Source: Adiantum capillus-veneris
Lineage: Eukaryota; Streptophyta; Polypodiopsida; Polypodiales; Pteridaceae
Direction of reading: 5' to 3'
Assembly (NCBI GenBank): GCA_014529385.2
Contig: CM043947.1
Location: 99,670,036-99,734,035 of the forward strand
DNA length: 64,000 bases
How positions within the stretch are numbered: the first letter of the stretch is position 1; each line of letters starts with the position of its first letter. The notes beneath the pieces are model-generated. The model was not told the origin of the DNA and did no database searches. It saw only the letters and a list, made by a program, of their open reading frames with translations. A program made the position numbers and the translations under genes. This document shows positions 50,290 to 62,135 of this stretch, one piece after another.

Positions 50290-53200
50290 CCACAAACATT
50301 ACCTAAGTCCATGATAAATTGCATGAGACAAACTGCTTCACAAGCTACAAAAAAAGTAGTTTTATACTCTACTTTTTTTGAAGAAATAGCGACGGTTGGC
50401 TGCTTCTTACTGATCCAAGAAGACACTCCAAAACCAAGTGAGAAACAAAATCTAGAAACTGACTTTCTAGAATCACAATCTCCTACCCAGTCAAAGTCAC
50501 ATTACACACTAACAATATTTGTGACAATGCCATAGACAATGATGTGTCCCAAATTACCTTTGATGTACTTAAGAACATGCATACCTACCTTCCAGTGAGA
50601 TTCCCTTGGTTGGTTGGAAAAGCTGCTTAAAAAACCTACTACAAAAGAAGTATATGGCCTAGTGTTACACAATAAAATGAAGCTTCCCTTAAGGTTTTTT
50701 TTTATGTTGACTAAGGGAGAAGAATCTTCCATGGAGTGTTTTGCATTTACCTCCATTGGAGTGCTCATAGGTTTACAATCCATCATTCCAAAATTTTTTA
50801 GGATCTCTATTGCATACGTTTGTTGAGAGATGAAGATGCCTTTTGAGGATTGCCAGACCTCAATCCCCAAACAATAATGCAACAAATCCAAGTCTGACAA
50901 TTCAAATTCAGAGCTTGAACTCTTGCGAGTTTGTTGGATGAGCTCTTTGTGATCACCTGTGATTATCAAGTCATTGACATACATAATAATGAATTTTTTC
51001 CATTCTCTAAGCATATATAAATTTTCTTGAAAAGCACTTCTTCTAAACCTAAATTTTTTGAGAAACTTATCAATTTTGACATACCATGATCTTAGTGACC
51101 GTTTCAGGCCATATAAAGCCTTTTTCAATTTGCCAACCTTTTGTTTTGAATGAGGCAACTTTACCCCTGGTGATTGCTCTATATACACCTCCTCCTTGAG
51201 AAATCCATTCACAAGACAAATAGTGGTCATTTAAGCTGCGGGAGCGAAGGTGTCACTAACATCAAACCCTTCGACTTGAGAGAAACCTTGTGCTACTAAC
51301 CTTGCTTTGTACTTTTGCAAAGAGCCATTAGCTTTATGCTTAATCTTCTACACCCATTTGGTGCTGATGAATTTCTTCTTTGGAGGCTGATTCACTACTT
51401 TCTAAGTGTCATTCTTTGTGAGGTTGTTGTACTCTGCTTGCATTAACTTCTTCCACTTTGGATCAGCCATGGCCTTGTTGATGGAGGCTAGCTCCTTTAC
51501 AGATGCCAAAATTTGGTCATAAGATCCACGTTGACAAGGTGTTTGGAGGCTCTTCTTTGCTCCTCTATTCTCTTTGACCATCGCAAACCCCCCTCCTCTT
51601 CATGATGATTGTGACCTTTGAGCATCTATTATTGAGCCCACTTTGGTAGTGGATTTCTTGTGATGTTGCAATAGGTTGGTTAGATTTATTTGAGTTGTCA
51701 GATAAGTCCTCGACTTGAGTTTTTACCTAACTTTGGTGTAGCACATGGTGAGTTATTTCTTCATTTGATGAGAAAGTGGATGAACCTTGTTTCTCCACCA
51801 CATGTGGACCTTCTTCAAATACCTCATCTCGACTGGTGAGTATTTTCTTTTTCTTTGGATCATAGAGTCTACATGCCTTAGACTCTTCACTATATCTAAG
51901 AGATATGCACTTCTTGCTTTTGGCTTCTAACTTTACTCTTTGTGAATCAGGAATGTGTGCATAACAAAAACACCCAAATGTTTAAAATGCTACACTGAAG
52001 GTTTCTTACTAGAATAGGCTTCTTGAGGTGTTATCCCTTTCCTTTGTGTAGCTTTGATTGAGAATGTACACTATTGTACTTACTGCTTTGACCCAAAATA
52101 AATCTAGTATATCCTTGGCTTTGAGCATGCACTTTGGCATTTCTACCATTGCCTCATTGTCACGATGCTCCACAACTCCATTCTGCTATGGTATGTAAGT
52201 TGTAGTAAGGTGACATTCTATGCAATGCCCATTGTAGTAGTTGTTGAATTCATTTGAGATGAATTATCCTCCTCAATCTTTGTGCAGCTTCTTCACCTTC
52301 TTTCTTGTTTCATTTTCAACAAGCTTTTGCCACATTTTAAACTTTCCAAAAGCTTCAGACTTCTAATGAATGAAATACACCCACATCTTTCTACTAAAGT
52401 CATCGACTAACATCAAAAATTAGAAAGATCCACCCAAAGCAAACGTAGAAATTTTACCAAAGAGATTTACATGTACCAACTCTAGAGGAGACTGGGCTCG
52501 ATTACTATTCTCTTGTGGGAATTCCTTTCTTTGTTGCGTGCCCATCATGCAAGCTTCACAAATTTCATTCATACCTAAGATTTGAGCCATGTGTGCCACC
52601 ATCCTAGATTTTTGCATCTCTTTCAGCACAACAATGCTTAAGTGACCAAATCTCTGATGCCATAATGGAGTACCTAATTTTGTAGTGACCATTAATGTAG
52701 AAAGTTTGTAGAGGTTGTGCACCTTATGCCCTTTCCCACTATGTTGCTTTTAGAATCCAAAATTTGTGCTCCACTTTTCTTGAAACAGACTTCAAGATCA
52801 CGATCAAACAATGGAGAGAAAATTCTTCTTGATTTGAAGCACACATAACACATCAAAGTGCTCTTTAGTTTCACCTATAGCCGCTAAAAAACAAATTGTC
52901 CCAGAACCTTCGGCTAGATATTTGGAGTTATTCCCAACACTTACACTTATGGGTTCCTCTAGAGGCTTCCAAGAACTATACTAGCCTTTCTTACTAGTCA
53001 TATGTTAGGATGCACCACTATCTAGAATCCAAGAACCATCAACAAGTGGAGTTTGTGTTGATGAACATACCTCTTCTATGACGACCCATAGTTCAAGGTC
53101 TGCCTCAACATTGTTGGCGGATTCTCTTTCCTTCCAAGAAGCTTTCATGGTTTCATTCTTCTCATTTGTTTTCTTCTTTTCACATTCTTTAACAGCATGA

Positions 53201-53990
53201 CCCTTCTTATCACAGTAAATATAACTGTAACTTGAAAATTTCCTCTTCTTGGTCTTCTTCATAGAGGCATTTAACATAGCTCCCTTGTCTTTTGTATTGG
53301 TTGTGAAGGAAACATCACCTTCACCATCCCTAGTCCTCAATTGAAACTCCTCTTCAAGAAACATTGCACTTGGTTCTTCAAACATAAGAGGGGTTGGACG
53401 AACTTGAGCGTTGAGTGCCGTCACAAGACCATCATATCTAATCAAAAGTATACAAATGAAACACTGAGTTAAATCTTTTGGAGAAATAGCCACACCAATA
53501 GCAGCTATTAGAGATCCTTAATCCGCTTGATAAAGGCTTCCACCTTCTCTCCATTAGCAAGTTTCTCAGCAGCAAGCTAATTTTCTAGATTTTGAATTCT
53601 GGTGTGATTGTGCACCTCATATTGGCAAGACAATATGTTCCAAGCTTCATGTGCTTTAGTGGTATGCTGAACCAAAGTGACGACAAAATCACTTACACAC
53701 ATGATGAATGACACATAATGCATCTGAATTTCTTCTTTTCCAGGCACATAAAAGAGTAGCATTCGAGGGAATTAGAAGACTTGGATTTTTTGGATCAATT
53801 GTTGTCATGGGCTCCGATCCATATCTATACCATTTGGCTCAAGCATCGTATCCAGCAATTAGTACAAACCCAAAATGTTGAATTTCCACAATGTGTAGTT
53901 GGTGCCATCGAGCTTTCCTTTGGTGAAGATTGGTGGACAAATGTGAAGTGCAGTAGCACCAACAACAACACTTGAATATGCCGACATAAT
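50290..53990 (-). pseudogene. Ty1/copia retrotransposon gag-pol polyprotein
   Basis: Minus-strand pieces in copia order. Gag: AHEAWNILSCQYE, then the knuckle YIYCDKKGHAVKEC, where the first Cys is Tyr. Protease: WILDSGAS (about 53020). Integrase zinc region: WHQRFGHLS...CEACMMGTQQRKEF (52722-52420). A broken integrase core follows. RT (51230-50502) has VYIEQSPG, KLKKALYGLKRS..WY, and MYVNDLIITG at 50968-50990; the last is normally YVDDL, so the first Asp is Asn. RNase H: SKK..TVAISSKKVEY...ACEA (about 50400-50310). The 3' LTR is absent. Many stops. Protease-integrase-RT-RNase H is the copia order, distinct from the gypsy elements here. Confidence 0.88.
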
Positions 53991-54047
53991 TTATTTTGCA
54001 AAGTAATTCAAGTACTTCTCATACTTTCTTAGCTATGAGCACCTAGT

Positions 54048-54059
54048 GCTCTGATACCA
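54048..54059 (-). other. Primer-binding site (initiator Met-tRNA) of the copia element
   Basis: The minus strand reads TGGTATCAGAGC right after the LTR end CTTACA. This is the standard plant copia primer site. Confidence 0.92.
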
Positions 54060-54866
54060 TGTAAGAAATGTGGAATACAATAAGGATCTAGTAGTAAGGA
54101 GAGTAGAGAGAGATACGATGCAAAGTAGATTAGTGGAAAATCAAAAACTTTTTATTAGCACACTATTTCAAAGTGATGGCATAATCCACCCACGCGCTCT
54201 CAAGTTAGAGTTTAGATGGCAATTACACAACTAGTGCAAGTAGGAAATACAAGGGGATAACAATCCTTCAACAAGGATGTGTGTGTCTGTGTGTCAAGTG
54301 TGCACACCTAGACTAGTGTATAGTGCTAAAAATATCATGGAAAAGGCCTCCTCATTAAATGTAAGAGAGCCTCTAAGTGCCCATGTGAAACCACCCTTAG
54401 ATAGACAAGTCCAAGTAGGACTCTCCCATGCACCCATGTGTAGCCGCTTTTGGGTAGACAAGTCTGCCTTGAACTTGACTACTAGCCGTTGAAATCTGGC
54501 CATCGACCAAGAACCACTGGCTACCGGCCACCGGCCAAAGACCATGGACCACAGGCCACTGAACAATTGAATGGCCATTTTTTTATTGTCTTTTGGCCAC
54601 CATTTGGAAAATATATTCTAGCAAAAAGGAATATTTTGATGAATAAAAAGTCTCAGTGGCTTTTGACCCCAAGGCCCCCAAAGTTGGTCCTGAATGTGCT
54701 ATGTACCATCCACGATCACAAATAAAGATCTCATCAATGTGCAAAGCTGGAATGCACCAAATATATATGCACTAATGGCTTCTCCTCATACGGGGGCCTT
54801 ACAAAATGTGCAACATATATTGTGGTGGAAAAACTAAGAGAGGTGGGCATTGCAAGTATACCAACA
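54060..54866 (-). repeat. 5' LTR of the copia element
   Basis: 807 bases, TGTAAGAAATG ... CCAACA on the plus strand, so TGTTGG ... CTTACA on the coding strand. It is homologous to the solo LTR at 34657-35305 and abuts the iMet primer site. It holds GGCCACCGGCC-like repeats (54485-54570). Confidence 0.9.
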
Positions 54867-55497
54867 AAAGTTTGATCTAAATTCAAGAAAAAGTGCACCA
54901 TTAGCTTAGTGAACATGCCACTAACCCCAAATTTTGGTCCAAAATAGTGTCTAATCATGATTCGCAATCCATGATTAGACTCCAAAATAGTGTCTAATCA
55001 TTGATCGCAATCCATGACCCCCTGAAGTAGAAATGCCAAAAACTGGATGCAGATTGTGTGCACAAGTCAATGAATGTGAAAACTCATAAAATTTTAGTAT
55101 TTGGTTATGTAAAGTGCTTTAATTTTCAAGTTTGGCAGAGGTAGAGTGTCAAGTGTAGAAAATGTGGTCATGGTCAGAATTTTGCTTTAAAAAAGGGTTG
55201 TGAACTTTTTGTAACTCAAGAAATAGCAAAAAATGCATGAGAAATAAATCAAAATTGTCAGAGAGCCTGGAGGATCCAAGCAAACTTGAATTGGGACAAA
55301 AATCAACAGACAACTAGGATTGGGATTCCTCCTCAATTCAGAGAGTCAAAATGGCAAAAGCAGATTGATCACCATCAAAGATCGAAGATGCAAGCCAACA
55401 TCAAATATAGAAAAGTTGCACAAACTCGGTCATAACATGGTAAATTGGGAGAGTTTGAGAAAACCTTGCCCAAATTTGAAAATATTTTCACTAGCGT
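54867..55497. other. Intergenic DNA with a 43-base tandem duplication
   Basis: AAAATAGTGTCTAATCAT starts at 54941 and 54984 (period 43). Each unit carries a CGCAATCCATGA core. Beyond that, AT-rich DNA with no gene up to the element D LTR. Confidence 0.6.
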
Positions 55498-57717
55498 TGG
55501 TGTAGCCAATGTTGGTCCGAGCAAAAAGGTGGTCTATGACAGGCAAAGGCTGTAGGCAGGTGCAATGCATAAGGCTAAGGTAGGTACCAAGGTCTTGGGT
55601 AGCCAGAGGGTAGTAGAAGTGTATGTTAAAAGCGGTTTTTTAGGCCAAAAGAGTTGAGGAATGGTCGAGATGGGATGAAAAATTAAGGTGTCCAAAGTGC
55701 CAAGTCAGGCCCCAGAGTACAATGTTGAATGTGCTCTAGGAGTCGATCCAAACGGCTCATCAAACGGAGCCCCGGTGCTCAAGATATCGCAGTGCAAAGA
55801 TAGAAGGTGTTGCAGATCCTCGACGGGCAGGGAATTTGGGGACAAATGGCCCAGGCTGATGTTAGTGGATGCATGCATAGAGTCCAAATTATGAGGAGCA
55901 TGCCTGTCTTCTTGGAGTGCGGATCGGAGCTTTGGATAGCAAGTTATGATCAATTGAAGATTTTTCGGGGGCCAGGTCTATGTCCACTTGCCCGCATCGG
56001 AAGATGTGCCATCTGGCATCTTTTTGACCTTGAAAAGCTTCTAGAAGGTGGATGACATCATGTGAAGGTAGCACAAGTCAACGGTTTGTCCATCGAATAC
56101 TCAGTCAGCAGGATACAACAGGATGAAGTTGGGGACATTTGCTGGGAGTTGGTGGCATATAACTTTCTCGATTTTTGCGGCCTTAATTTGAGGGCTTTGG
56201 AAATTGTGGAATGCAGTGAGCATGGGGAAGTTCAAAATCCGGAACCGGCTCCATTGGTCAAGCTTTACAACTCCAAGATCAGGTCACCGTGCAAGGAATT
56301 GGAGAAGATTAAAGTTGGCATTCAAAGGGAATTTTCCATGAGGTTTTTTGAGGTTTTGAAAGTTTGGAGGCCAGCAACCCACGGGATGCCACGTGGCCAG
56401 CATAGTGCCATATGAAAGGGGGAAGTGTGGACATGCAGGCTACATAGGTTGGGGTGTGTGCCTGTCTTGATCATGTGTGGGGCGAGAGCTCCTTGGAGCA
56501 TTGGGCTATGGCGTGACCTGAGTTGAGCACTGCGCATGGCGATCGGTGGCCCGTGGGTGCGAATGGGCGGCGGTTTTGGTCGTGTAGTGGTGGCGCACCG
56601 GCTGTGCGATGGTCGGCATTTCTAGTGTGGCTACGCAAGAGATGATGTGGCAGGCACTCGTGCCCTCTCCCATGAGACAAATTCTTTTGAGGGCAAAAGC
56701 CCCCCTCCCCCCCCCCCCCCCCAATAGCGACATCGCTATTGCTTAGGGGAGGGGTTCCCACGGCAGTATAGTGAGTAGGAAAGAGAGAGAAAGAGCCCGA
56801 GGGCCGCCCAATGAAAGGGGCAAGGGGGGAGTTTTAAAGCCGGCCAAGGCCGAGTAAAGGAAGAGGCAAAGTGGAAGTCGGACAAAAAAAAAGGCAAAGA
56901 AGGAGAGAGAAATAGAGGGAGAGAAGGCCGGAGGGAGTCGGATAGAGGGTCAAAACTAGGTCAAAAGGCCAGTGCAAGGTTGGGCCTTCCAAAGGGTAAA
57001 AATTAAAGAGAAAAAGAAAAGAATAAAAATGCTAGGGGGCTATGCTGCCCCCCCCCCCCCCCCCAGTGCAAAGAGAGCAGAGAAAAAAGCAAGGCGGTTA
57101 CCTCCTTCCAAGAGATGCCAAATCAAGGTGCCAGATGGACCAATTAAAGTGTACTTTCCAAAGTTGAAGGCCCCCCCTATAAAAGTCAAATTTTAATCAA
57201 ATAAGGGGCTTTTTTGTGCCATTTGAAGCCTGCAAAGTGGAACTCTCTAATAGAGGAGTGTGCCTGTCAAATCCCTTTGTATTTTTCTCGTTAAAATGGC
57301 CATGGTGATGGTGTTGCTAGCCTGTGTACATGCTTTGTGAAGTGCAATCGAGCCACTCTTGTCCGCTTTGTTGTTGTTTCCCCTGATCCCCTTCTCTTTA
57401 TCGTGCTCTGGTGTTTCCCCTCGGTGCCAGCTGTGTGGAAGTGTGTGCCCCTCTGGACCGATGGTGTTTTGTGTGAGAGAGTGAGATTGAGTGGCTGTGT
57501 GTGTGTAAGGGTGGTGACAGTTTGTGGCAGTATGTGTGCGTCGTGTGGTGGATTTGTGGAGTGTGTGAGCCTTGTGAAGAGAGTAGGCGGTGGTCTGCTA
57601 GTGTAAAGTGTGTTTTTTGAAGGTGTTTTCTGAGAGGATAGGGGTGCTATGAATACCCTGAGCTATAGAGAGGCCGTTGTGTTTGTGCCGGGCGTGTTCC
57701 CCCATTCCCCCTCTCCA
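55498..57717 (+). repeat. 5' LTR of element D
   Basis: 2220 bases. It pairs with 59846-62047 throughout, e.g. GTTGGTCCGAGC, AAGGCTAAGGTAGGTACCAAGG, GATATCGCAGTG, and the CCTCCTTCCAAGAGATGCCA region. A TATA box (TATAAAAG) lies at 57178-57185. Poly-C runs are at about 56706-56722 and 57050-57064. A hairpin lies at 56722-56742. Confidence 0.92.
57178..57185 (+). promoter_or_regulatory. TATA box of the element D 5' LTR
   Basis: CCCCCCCTATAAAAGTC. In the 3' LTR the corresponding site (about 61498-61505) reads CCTAGAAAAG, so the box is lost there. Confidence 0.65.
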
Positions 57718-57722
57718 TCTTC

Positions 57723-57742
57723 TGGTGCCCCCACGGAGAAGT
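57723..57742 (+). other. Primer-binding site of element D
   Basis: TGGTGCCCCCACGGAGAAGT lies five bases after the LTR end. The first 12 bases equal those of B and C; the distal part differs by a few bases. Confidence 0.8.
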
Positions 57743-57825
57743 GTGCTGATGCTCCTAGTTGATGTCGAAGTGGTGATTTTGGTGATTCCAAAGGGGCGGC
57801 CTTTGAAGAGTAGGTGCTTCTAGTG

Positions 57826-58608
57826 ATGGCTTGGATAGGATTTCCCATTTTCACTTGGATTGAAGATGCGGAAACTTGGCTTCAAGACTATGGGTTGTTT
57901 GTGTTGGAAAGCGGTTTATCGAGAGAAGACGCTGCGGTACACGTGTTCTCGCTCCTGGTTTGTGGTAAAGCGAGACTATGGTTTGATAGCCTTGGTGATG
58001 AAGACAAGTCGGATTGTGAAGCCCTGGAGGCGGCCTTTTAAAGCAGATTTGTTGCAGATGCGCAGCTGGATGAAGTAAAGTAGAAGCTAGATGGATTGAA
58101 GCAAAGCTTGAAGGGTGATCTTCAAGCGTTCAAATGGGAATTCAAAGCCCTTTGTAGGAAATTGATCAAGGTAACTGCTGCAAAAAATGCCAGTTTTTTG
58201 AAATTGAGTAAATTCATGGATTGCCTGCATGAGGAAGTGCAAGATAAAGTGGAGATAGATGGCCCGATGTCGTATGTGGAGGCGGTAGCTCTAGCGAAAG
58301 GGCGGACCAAAAAGATTTTGAAGAAGCACGAGACTAGACGGTGTTTTCAAGGTGCAGTGATGCCAAAGCAATGTGATGCGGTGGTAGCCGAGCCACAGAT
58401 ACAAAGGTGCAAAGGGAGGTACAAAGAGAAGTGCAAGTCCAAGAAGAACCAAGGGTTCTTTGGATACAGAGAGATAGGGTGGTTCTATGCCAAAGATGAT
58501 GGCCAGAGCGGTTCCAATTGTGGAGGAAGTGCAAGTGGTTCTAGAGTGGACAAAGGATGTGATGACAAGTTCAAGTGCGACTGTAGAAGTTCCATTGAAG
58601 TGCGGTAA
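57826..58608 (+). pseudogene. Element D gag (capsid-type) ORF with two in-frame stops
   Basis: From the ATG at 57826 the frame reads MAWIGFPIFTWIEDAETWLQ, then VFSLLVCGKARLWFDSLGDE and EALEAAF, a Retrotrans_gag capsid pattern. TAA at 58039 and TAG at about 58080 interrupt the same frame, which then stays open to 58608 (LKGDLQAFKWEFKALCRKLI, MDCLHEEVQDKVEID, SYVEAVALAKG). The C-terminus is Lys/Cys-rich (RCKGRYKEKCKSKK and GCDDKFKCDC) but lacks a canonical CCHC knuckle. The capsid differs from those of B and C, so D is a distinct family using the same primer tRNA. The end overlaps the next ORF by 122 bases in another frame. Confidence 0.75.
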
Positions 58609-59659
58609 AGAGCAAAGAGTGAGGTTTGGAGACGAGGTCAAAGTGGTAAAGATAGAGGAGATTCCTGAGCTTGAAACATACGAGGAAATTGGGTCAAGTG
58701 ACCATAGCTCAAGGGATGGAGACACAAGTTGGAAGACCGAGTCGTCTCAATCCAGGTATGATGAGTTAGACCTCTTACATGTGAGTGGAGAAGCAATGAG
58801 TATGTGCGAGGAGCATCATGAAGTGCAAGCCGAAGTACCTAGTGAAGACCAAGTGGAGCAGTCTAGGCCTACTTGTGATGATGTGCAGGTAAATCTGGTG
58901 TGCAGTGCTGTGCTAATGGCCATGTTGATGAAGGAAGCAATGGAATATTCCATTGTGGTGCAAGAGGTGCAAATTTTTTCCCAAAGGGATAGAGCAATTG
59001 TGCCCATGGAAGAAGACGAGGATGATGCAATAGAGAATGAGTTTCTCTCTACTTTGGTGGAACTTAATACAGTGGTAGAAGAGCAGGTGATTGCAGTCGA
59101 CAAGCAGGTGGTGCTTATTGACCTTGAAGGGCAAGAGGAGCTCGACGATGCTAGAATTGAGTGCATGGCAGGTGAGAAAGGCAGTGCGGAGTCAAAGTTA
59201 GAGGTTCTTCCTATGGAGTTAGTGCACTCTATGACAGGTGATGCGGATTCCAAGGCAATGTCTAATATTTCTAAGGAGGTCTGTGAGTGGTGGTTGAAGG
59301 GGATGTTAATAAAGGCAGCTATGCAAGGGGCCGTTGATCAAGTGCAAGATCTGCTAGATGAGTATCTAGCGTTACATGGTTGGGAGGGGGGGTTAAGTAT
59401 GTTAGGTATGTCAGGTCTATTTGGTGCAAGTGATGGGTCAAGTATTTCTTTGGATGGTGAGCATAATGGTGCTCTATTTGGTGTTCTTGGAGGTGCTTTG
59501 TTGCGGGTGGGAAGTTTGCCAATGAGTGGCTGGAGTGGTAAAAGTATTCTGTTGGCGATTTGGATATGCAGCTGGTTATGTGTCTTGGTGTGGCACTATG
59601 CAAGGTTGTTGAAAGTGGATGGAGAAGACCAATACAAGGTGTTTGACCCAGGTGGTTAA
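58487..59659 (+). CDS. Element D second ORF: 390-residue acidic protein with C-terminal membrane segment
   Basis: An uninterrupted 390-codon frame, the longest intact frame in element D. It starts at the first ATG after an upstream stop (about 58474), in the +1 frame relative to gag. Residues 1-250 are acidic (EE/DE-rich, with ETYEEIGSSDHSS and MEEDEDDAIE). Residues about 262-300 look helical (EVCEWWLKGMLIKAAMQ). A Gly/Leu-rich stretch (GALFGVLGGALLRVG) follows, then a strongly hydrophobic segment at about 353-372 (SILLAIWICSWLCVLVW) with a short tail containing Arg and Lys. This predicts a tail-anchored membrane protein. No protease, RT or envelope motif is recognised. It could be an envelope-like or accessory protein, or a captured host gene. 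The open frame despite two stops in gag suggests recent constraint or luck. Confidence 0.6.
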   Translation: MPKMMARAVPIVEEVQVVLEWTKDVMTSSSATVEVPLKCGKEQRVRFGDEVKVVKIEEIPELETYEEIGSSDHSSRDGDTSWKTESSQSRYDELDLLHVSGEAMSMCEEHHEVQAEVPSEDQVEQSRPTCDDVQVNLVCSAVLMAMLMKEAMEYSIVVQEVQIFSQRDRAIVPMEEDEDDAIENEFLSTLVELNTVVEEQVIAVDKQVVLIDLEGQEELDDARIECMAGEKGSAESKLEVLPMELVHSMTGDADSKAMSNISKEVCEWWLKGMLIKAAMQGAVDQVQDLLDEYLALHGWEGGLSMLGMSGLFGASDGSSISLDGEHNGALFGVLGGALLRVGSLPMSGWSGKSILLAIWICSWLCVLVWHYARLLKVDGEDQYKVFDPGG

Positions 59660-59845
59660 TGACATATAAAGCAGGGGGTTGGGCAAGCCGCACGAACAAA
59701 AGCAACGGGTAGCAGATGATAGTTTTTGTATATATGCTAGGTGTTTCTGTAGTGTACAGAGAGTTTGTTTTTGTTGTGCAGGTTTTTAGTGCAATAAGCC
59801 CATGTGTGGTTGAACTTACATGTTCACCGAGGGGGTGGGCAATGA
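59660..59845 (+). other. Element D 3' untranslated region and polypurine tract
   Basis: No coding. It ends with the purine run GAGGGGGTGGG (59830-59840) and CAATGA just before the 3' LTR, taken as the PPT. Confidence 0.65.
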
Positions 59846-62047
59846 TGGTGTAGCCAAAGTTGGTCCGAGCTAGAAGGTGGTCTATGACATGCATATCTGC
59901 AGGCAGGTGTAGTGCAGAAGGCTAAGGTAGGTACCAAGGTCATGCGCACCCAAAGGGTAGCGGAATGTTTAAAGTGGTGTTTTAGGCCAAAAGAGCTGAG
60001 GGATGGTCTAGATGGGGTGGAAAATTAAGGTGTCCGAAGTGCCGAGTCGGTGCCCCAGAGTGCAATGTTCCATGTGCTCTAGGAGCCGATCCAAACGGCT
60101 TGTCAAACGGAGCCCCGATGCTCAAGATATCGCAGTGAAAAGATAGAAGGTGTTGTAGATCCCCGATGGGTAGGGAAGCTGGGGACAGATGGCCCAGGCT
60201 GATTTTAGTGGATGCATGTGTAGAGCTCAAATTATGGAGCATGCATATCTTCTCGGATTGCAAGTTATAATCAGTTAAATTTTTTTCAGGGGCCGGGTCT
60301 ATGTCCACTTGGCCGCACTGGAGGATGTGCCATCTGGCTTCTTTTTGAACTCGACAAGGTTTTGGAAGGTGGAGGCCATCATGTGAAGGTAGCACAAGTC
60401 GTCCGTTCGTCCATCGGATGCTCGGTCAGCAGGATATAGCAGGATGAAGTTGGGGACATTTGCTGGGAGTTGGTGGCAGATAACTTTCTCGATTTTTGTG
60501 GCCTTAATTCAGAGGCTCCGGGAATTGTGGAATGCGGTGAGCATAGGGAAGTTCAAAGCTGGGAACCGGCTCCATTGGTCGAGCTTTACAACTCCAAGAT
60601 CCAATCATCGGGCAAGGAGCTGGAGAAGATTAAGTTGGCATTCAAAGGGAATTTTCCATGAGGTTTTTTGAGGTTTTGAAAGTTTGGAGGCCAGCATCCC
60701 ACGGGATGCCACGTGGCCAACATAAGTTCCATATGCAAGGGGGAAATGTGGACTGGCATGCCACATAGGTTGGGACCTGCGCCTCTCTTGATCATGTGTG
60801 GGAGGAGAGCTCCTTGGAGAAGTGTGCTATGGCGTGCACCAAGTTTCAAGCGCTGCGCGTGGCGGTAGGCGGCCCGCGAATGTGAATGGGTGGTGGTTTT
60901 GGTCATGTAGTGGTGGTGCGCCCGCTGTGCGACAGCCGGCAGTTCTAGTGTGGCGGTGCAAGAGATGACGTGGAAGGTGCCCGTGCCCTCGCCCATGAGA
61001 CAAATGTTTTTGAGGGCAGAGGAGCCCCCCCAATAGCTCGCTATTGCCTAGGGGAGGGGTTACCATGCTAGTAAAGTGATCAGGAAAGAGAGAGAAAAGA
61101 TCGCGAGGACCGCCCAGTGAAAGGGGCAAGGGGGAAGTTTCAAAGCCGGCCAAGGGAAGCCAAAGGCAAAGTGGAAGCCGGACCAAAAAAAGGCAAAGAA
61201 GGAGAGAGAAATAGAGGGAGAGAACGATGGAGGGAGTTGGACAAAGAGGGTCAAAACTAGGTCAAAAGGGTAGTGCAAGGTTGGGCCTTCCAAAGGGTAA
61301 AAAATAAAGAAAAAAAGAAAAGAATAAAAATGCTAGGGAGCAATAGCGATGCCGCTAATGCCCCCCCCCCCCCCAAAGTGCAAAGAGAGCAAGAGAGAGA
61401 AAAGAAAAAAGCAAGGTGGTTACCTCCTTCCAAGAGATGCCAGTCAAGGTGCCATATGTACCGATAAAAGTGTACTTTCCAAAGTTGAAGGCCCCCCTAG
61501 AAAAGTCAAATTTTAATCAAATAAGGGGCTTTTTTTTTGGGTTTTTTTGTGCCGTTTGAAGCCTGCAAAGTGGAACTCTCTGACAAAGGAGTATGCCTGT
61601 CAAAGCCCTTTGTATTTTTCTCATGAAAATGGCCATGGTGATGGTGTTGCTAGCTTGTGTACATGATTTGTGAAGTGCAATCGAGCCACTATTGTCCGCT
61701 TTGTTGTTGTTTCCCCTTCCCCCCTTCTCTTTCTCCTGCTTTGGTGTTTCCCCTCGGTGCCGGCTGTCAACCCCCCCGGACCGACGGTCTTTTGTGTGAG
61801 AGAGTGAGATTGAGCGGTTGTGTGTGTGTGTGTGTGTAAGGGTGGAGACAGACCGTGGCAGTAGGTGTGCATTGTGTGGTAGATTTGTGGAGTGTGTGAT
61901 CCTTGGGAAGAGAGCAGGCGGTGGTCTGCTAGTGTAAAGTGTGTTTTTGAAGGTGTTTTCTGAGAGGATAGGGATGTTGTGGATACTGTGAGCTATAGAG
62001 AGGCCCTTGTGTTTATACTGGGCGTGTTCCTCCATTTCCTCTCTCCA
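59846..62047 (+). repeat. 3' LTR of element D
   Basis: 2202 bases paired with the 5' LTR. It differs by many substitutions and small indels, so D is older than C. A poly-C run of about 14 lies at 61361-61374. The hairpin at about 61030 is shorter than in the 5' copy. Confidence 0.92.
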
Positions 62048-62135
62048 ATGTGTTAGGATAGGCTATAGAAATAGGTACCCCAAGTTTCATCCAAAAAGGA
62101 TGTCAAACATAGATTGCAATCCATGTCCCCTTTTA

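Larger units (their letters stand above)
55498..62047 (+). mobile_element. Element D: 6.5-kb LTR element with gag and a membrane-anchored ORF, no pol
   Basis: Two 2.2-kb LTRs in direct orientation (TGGTGTAGCC ... CTCTCCA) enclose 2.1 kb. The PBS core (TGGTGCCCCCAC) is that of elements B and C, and a PPT (GAGGGGGTGGG) precedes the 3' LTR. The interior codes for a gag capsid and a second ORF; there is no protease, RT or integrase. It is thus non-autonomous, like gag-only (TR-GAG) elements described in plants, but with an added ORF. Flanks GCGT (left) and ATGT (right) are too different to claim a target-site duplication. Confidence 0.85.

Noticed and set aside
58816-59253. 145-codon Ser-rich minus-strand frame
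   Set aside because: Antisense shadow of the acidic part of the element D second ORF (GAR codons read as serine-rich).
59319-59894. 191-codon minus-strand frame in element D
   Set aside because: It is the antisense of the 390-codon ORF and the PPT region. The plus strand has the gag context and better protein composition.
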